From Planctomycetota bacterium (GTDB taxonomy: Bacteria > Planctomycetota > Phycisphaerae > Phycisphaerales > UBA1924): a stretch of 6,370 bases of DNA. Below, in pieces: positions 5,179 through 6,370 of this stretch; positions within the stretch are counted from its first letter, which is position 1, and each line of letters opens with the position of its first letter. Under the pieces are notes generated by a model. The model was not told the DNA's origin and searched no databases. It saw nothing but the letters and a program-made list of their open reading frames with translations. A program made the position numbers and the translations under genes. The stretch is from the NCBI GenBank assembly GCA_023412695.1, contig JAEYNG010000115.1, positions 1-6,370 of the forward strand, written 5' to 3'.

Positions 5179-6102
5179 GTGAGACCCATCGCACAAGTCC
5201 GCATCACTGACGTTTCGCCGCGGGACGGCCTACAGAACGAGGCCGGGGTGATCGTCACGGCGGACAAGGTCCGGCTGGTACAACTGCTGTCGAAGACCGG
5301 GGTCGATGAGGTCGAGGTGAGCAGCTTCGTCAGCGCGAAGTGGGTGCCGCAGCTCGGGGATGCGGCGGAGGTGTTTGCGGCGCTTCCGGCAGCCCCGGGG
5401 CCCATGTACTCGGCGCTCGTGCCCAACGAGAAGGGCATGCAGGGAGCGCTCGATGTGAACGCTCGGGCGGGGCGGAGGCTGATTTCGAAGGTCAGCGTGT
5501 TCACCGCGGCGAGCGAGACGTTCGCGAAGAAGAACACGAATGCGACGATCACGGAGACGATCGAGCGGTTCCGGCCGGTGGTTGAGGCCGCGAGATGCGA
5601 GGGGCTGGCGGTACGCGGGTATGTCTCGTGCGTGATCGCGTGCCCGTTCGAGGGACCGATCGCGCCCGAGGCGGTGGCGGATGTTTCGCGGCGGCTGCTC
5701 GAGCTCGGGGTGGATGACCTGGACCTTGGGGACACGATCGGCGCGGGGACACCCGAGACGGTCGGGGCGATGCTGCGGCGCGTGATGACGGAGGCGCGGG
5801 GGCGCGAGGGGCTGCTGACGACGCTGCACCTGCACGACACGTTCGGCCGTGCGGCGGAGTGTGTGAAGGCCGCGCTTGATCTCGGCGTCACGAGCTTCGA
5901 CGGGGCGGGGGCGGGGCTGGGCGGGTGTCCGTACGCGAGCACGCCGGGGAAGCGTGCGCCGGGGAACATCTCGACGGAGACGCTGGTGCGGACGGTGCAC
6001 AGCGCGGGGTTCACAACCGGCGTGGACCTCGATGCGCTCGAGGTCGCGGCGGCGTTTGCGCGGGAGATCGTCGCGAAGTCCCGCGCGGGGGGCGGAGCAT
6101 GA
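5179..6102 (+). CDS. hmgL: Hydroxymethylglutaryl-CoA lyase
   Basis: This enzyme cleaves HMG-CoA to acetoacetate and acetyl-CoA, the last step of leucine breakdown in the cytoplasm. It is a 307-residue HMGL-like TIM barrel, near the usual length of about 300. Visible landmarks are PRDGLQNE (14-21, with catalytic Arg15 and metal-binding Asp16), EVSSFVSAKWVPQ (Glu46 onward), VSVFTAASETFAKKNTN, GYVSCVIACPFEG, LGDTIGAGTP, the metal-binding HLHDTFG (His217, His219) and the mobile catalytic loop GLGGCPYA (Cys250), followed by metal-ligand Asn263. That loop is four residues longer than in the human enzyme (Cys to Asn 13 apart versus 9). GTG 5179 is the only standard start in frame upstream of PRDGLQNE; the previous in-frame stop is at 5122-5124. 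There is no Shine-Dalgarno. The next gene overlaps it by ATGA and encodes a crotonase, fitting a leucine or branched-acid degradation operon. Related enzymes (citramalate or isopropylmalate synthases) lack the GLGGCPYA loop. Confidence 0.94.
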   Translation: MRPIAQVRITDVSPRDGLQNEAGVIVTADKVRLVQLLSKTGVDEVEVSSFVSAKWVPQLGDAAEVFAALPAAPGPMYSALVPNEKGMQGALDVNARAGRRLISKVSVFTAASETFAKKNTNATITETIERFRPVVEAARCEGLAVRGYVSCVIACPFEGPIAPEAVADVSRRLLELGVDDLDLGDTIGAGTPETVGAMLRRVMTEARGREGLLTTLHLHDTFGRAAECVKAALDLGVTSFDGAGAGLGGCPYASTPGKRAPGNISTETLVRTVHSAGFTTGVDLDALEVAAAFAREIVAKSRAGGGA

Positions 6103-6370
6103 TCCGCACGGAGACAAAGGACGGCGTGGCGGTGGTCGCGTTTGCGCGGCCGGAGAAGAAGAACGCGCTGACGCCGGAGATGCTGCGACGGTTTGTCGAG
6201 GCGGTGGGCGCGTTGTCTTCGGAGACCCGGGTCCTTGTGGTGACGGGCGAGGGGGACACGTTCTGCTCAGGGTTTGACCTGTCGCTCTGCCGCGACAACA
6301 GCGATGCGCTGCGCGAGTTGTTGAGCGGGTTGTCGGCGGCGGTCGGTGCGCTTCGGGCGCTGGATGTGCC
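6099..6370 (+). CDS. Enoyl-CoA hydratase/isomerase family protein (partial, runs off the window)
   Basis: The first 90 residues of a crotonase-fold protein are present; the rest lies beyond the window. They show the RPEKKNALTPEM block (about 18-29), a VLVVTGEGDTFCSGFDLS strand and loop (the oxyanion-hole and CoA-binding region, usually FCAGxDL, with Ser where Ala is common), and the start of the helix leading to the KPxIAAVNG region (LDVP at the edge). The ATG overlaps the TGA of the lyase gene (ATGA, 6099-6102), so translation is probably coupled; a G-rich stretch at 6087-6097 may help. Next to HMG-CoA lyase, the likeliest role is methylglutaconyl-CoA hydratase, which makes HMG-CoA from 3-methylglutaconyl-CoA. 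This is inferred from context only, because the catalytic Glu region is outside the window and the family includes many activities. Confidence 0.87.
   Translation, partial: MIRTETKDGVAVVAFARPEKKNALTPEMLRRFVEAVGALSSETRVLVVTGEGDTFCSGFDLSLCRDNSDALRELLSGLSAAVGALRALDV

Noticed and set aside
5166..6117. Two long minus-strand frames (282 and 295 codons) opposite the lyase gene
   Set aside because: Both are compositional shadows of a well-conserved HMG-CoA lyase and contain no motifs of their own.

Overview
This is a high-GC bacterial chromosomal segment, most likely from a planctomycete, probably near the Phycisphaerae. The evidence is a membrane protein with the C-x2-CGYDL...CPECG zinc-ribbon signature that is very frequent in Planctomycetes, together with an LPS-type outer-membrane assembly protein with unusual domain spacing. 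The lineage is inferred from protein style and was not confirmed by a database search.

Layout. The first 67 bases probably hold the last codons of an upstream gene, overlapping the start of the next. Positions 52-3288 carry an lptD-like gene (LPS-assembly outer-membrane protein: signal peptide, OstA/LptA-like periplasmic part, large beta-barrel). It is broken by one in-frame TAG at 1819-1821, with no frame change on either side. A C-rich, G-poor spacer follows, then argJ (3469-4764, TTG start with a strong Shine-Dalgarno). Converging on argJ, with six bases between the stop codons, is a small minus-strand gene (4771-5145) for a zinc-ribbon protein with two membrane segments. Its GC content is clearly lower than that of its neighbours. 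Divergent from it begins an operon of HMG-CoA lyase (5179-6102) and an enoyl-CoA hydratase/isomerase-family gene (6099 to the window edge), joined by an ATGA overlap.

How the genes relate. Three unrelated functions lie side by side: outer-membrane LPS export, arginine biosynthesis (the acetyl-recycling step), and probably the end of leucine catabolism (methylglutaconyl-CoA to HMG-CoA to acetoacetate plus acetyl-CoA). The lyase/hydratase pair is the only clear operon.

Most notable points. (1) A single amber codon splits a normally essential lptD-type gene. (2) ArgJ has an expanded segment, with Gly replacing Ala, immediately before its self-cleavage threonine. (3) The HMG-CoA lyase gene appears to be read from a leaderless transcript: an extended -10 motif lies six bases before its GTG and there is no Shine-Dalgarno. 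I found no CRISPR array, tRNA, rRNA, insertion sequence or phage gene, and nothing that convincingly forms a new multi-gene system.
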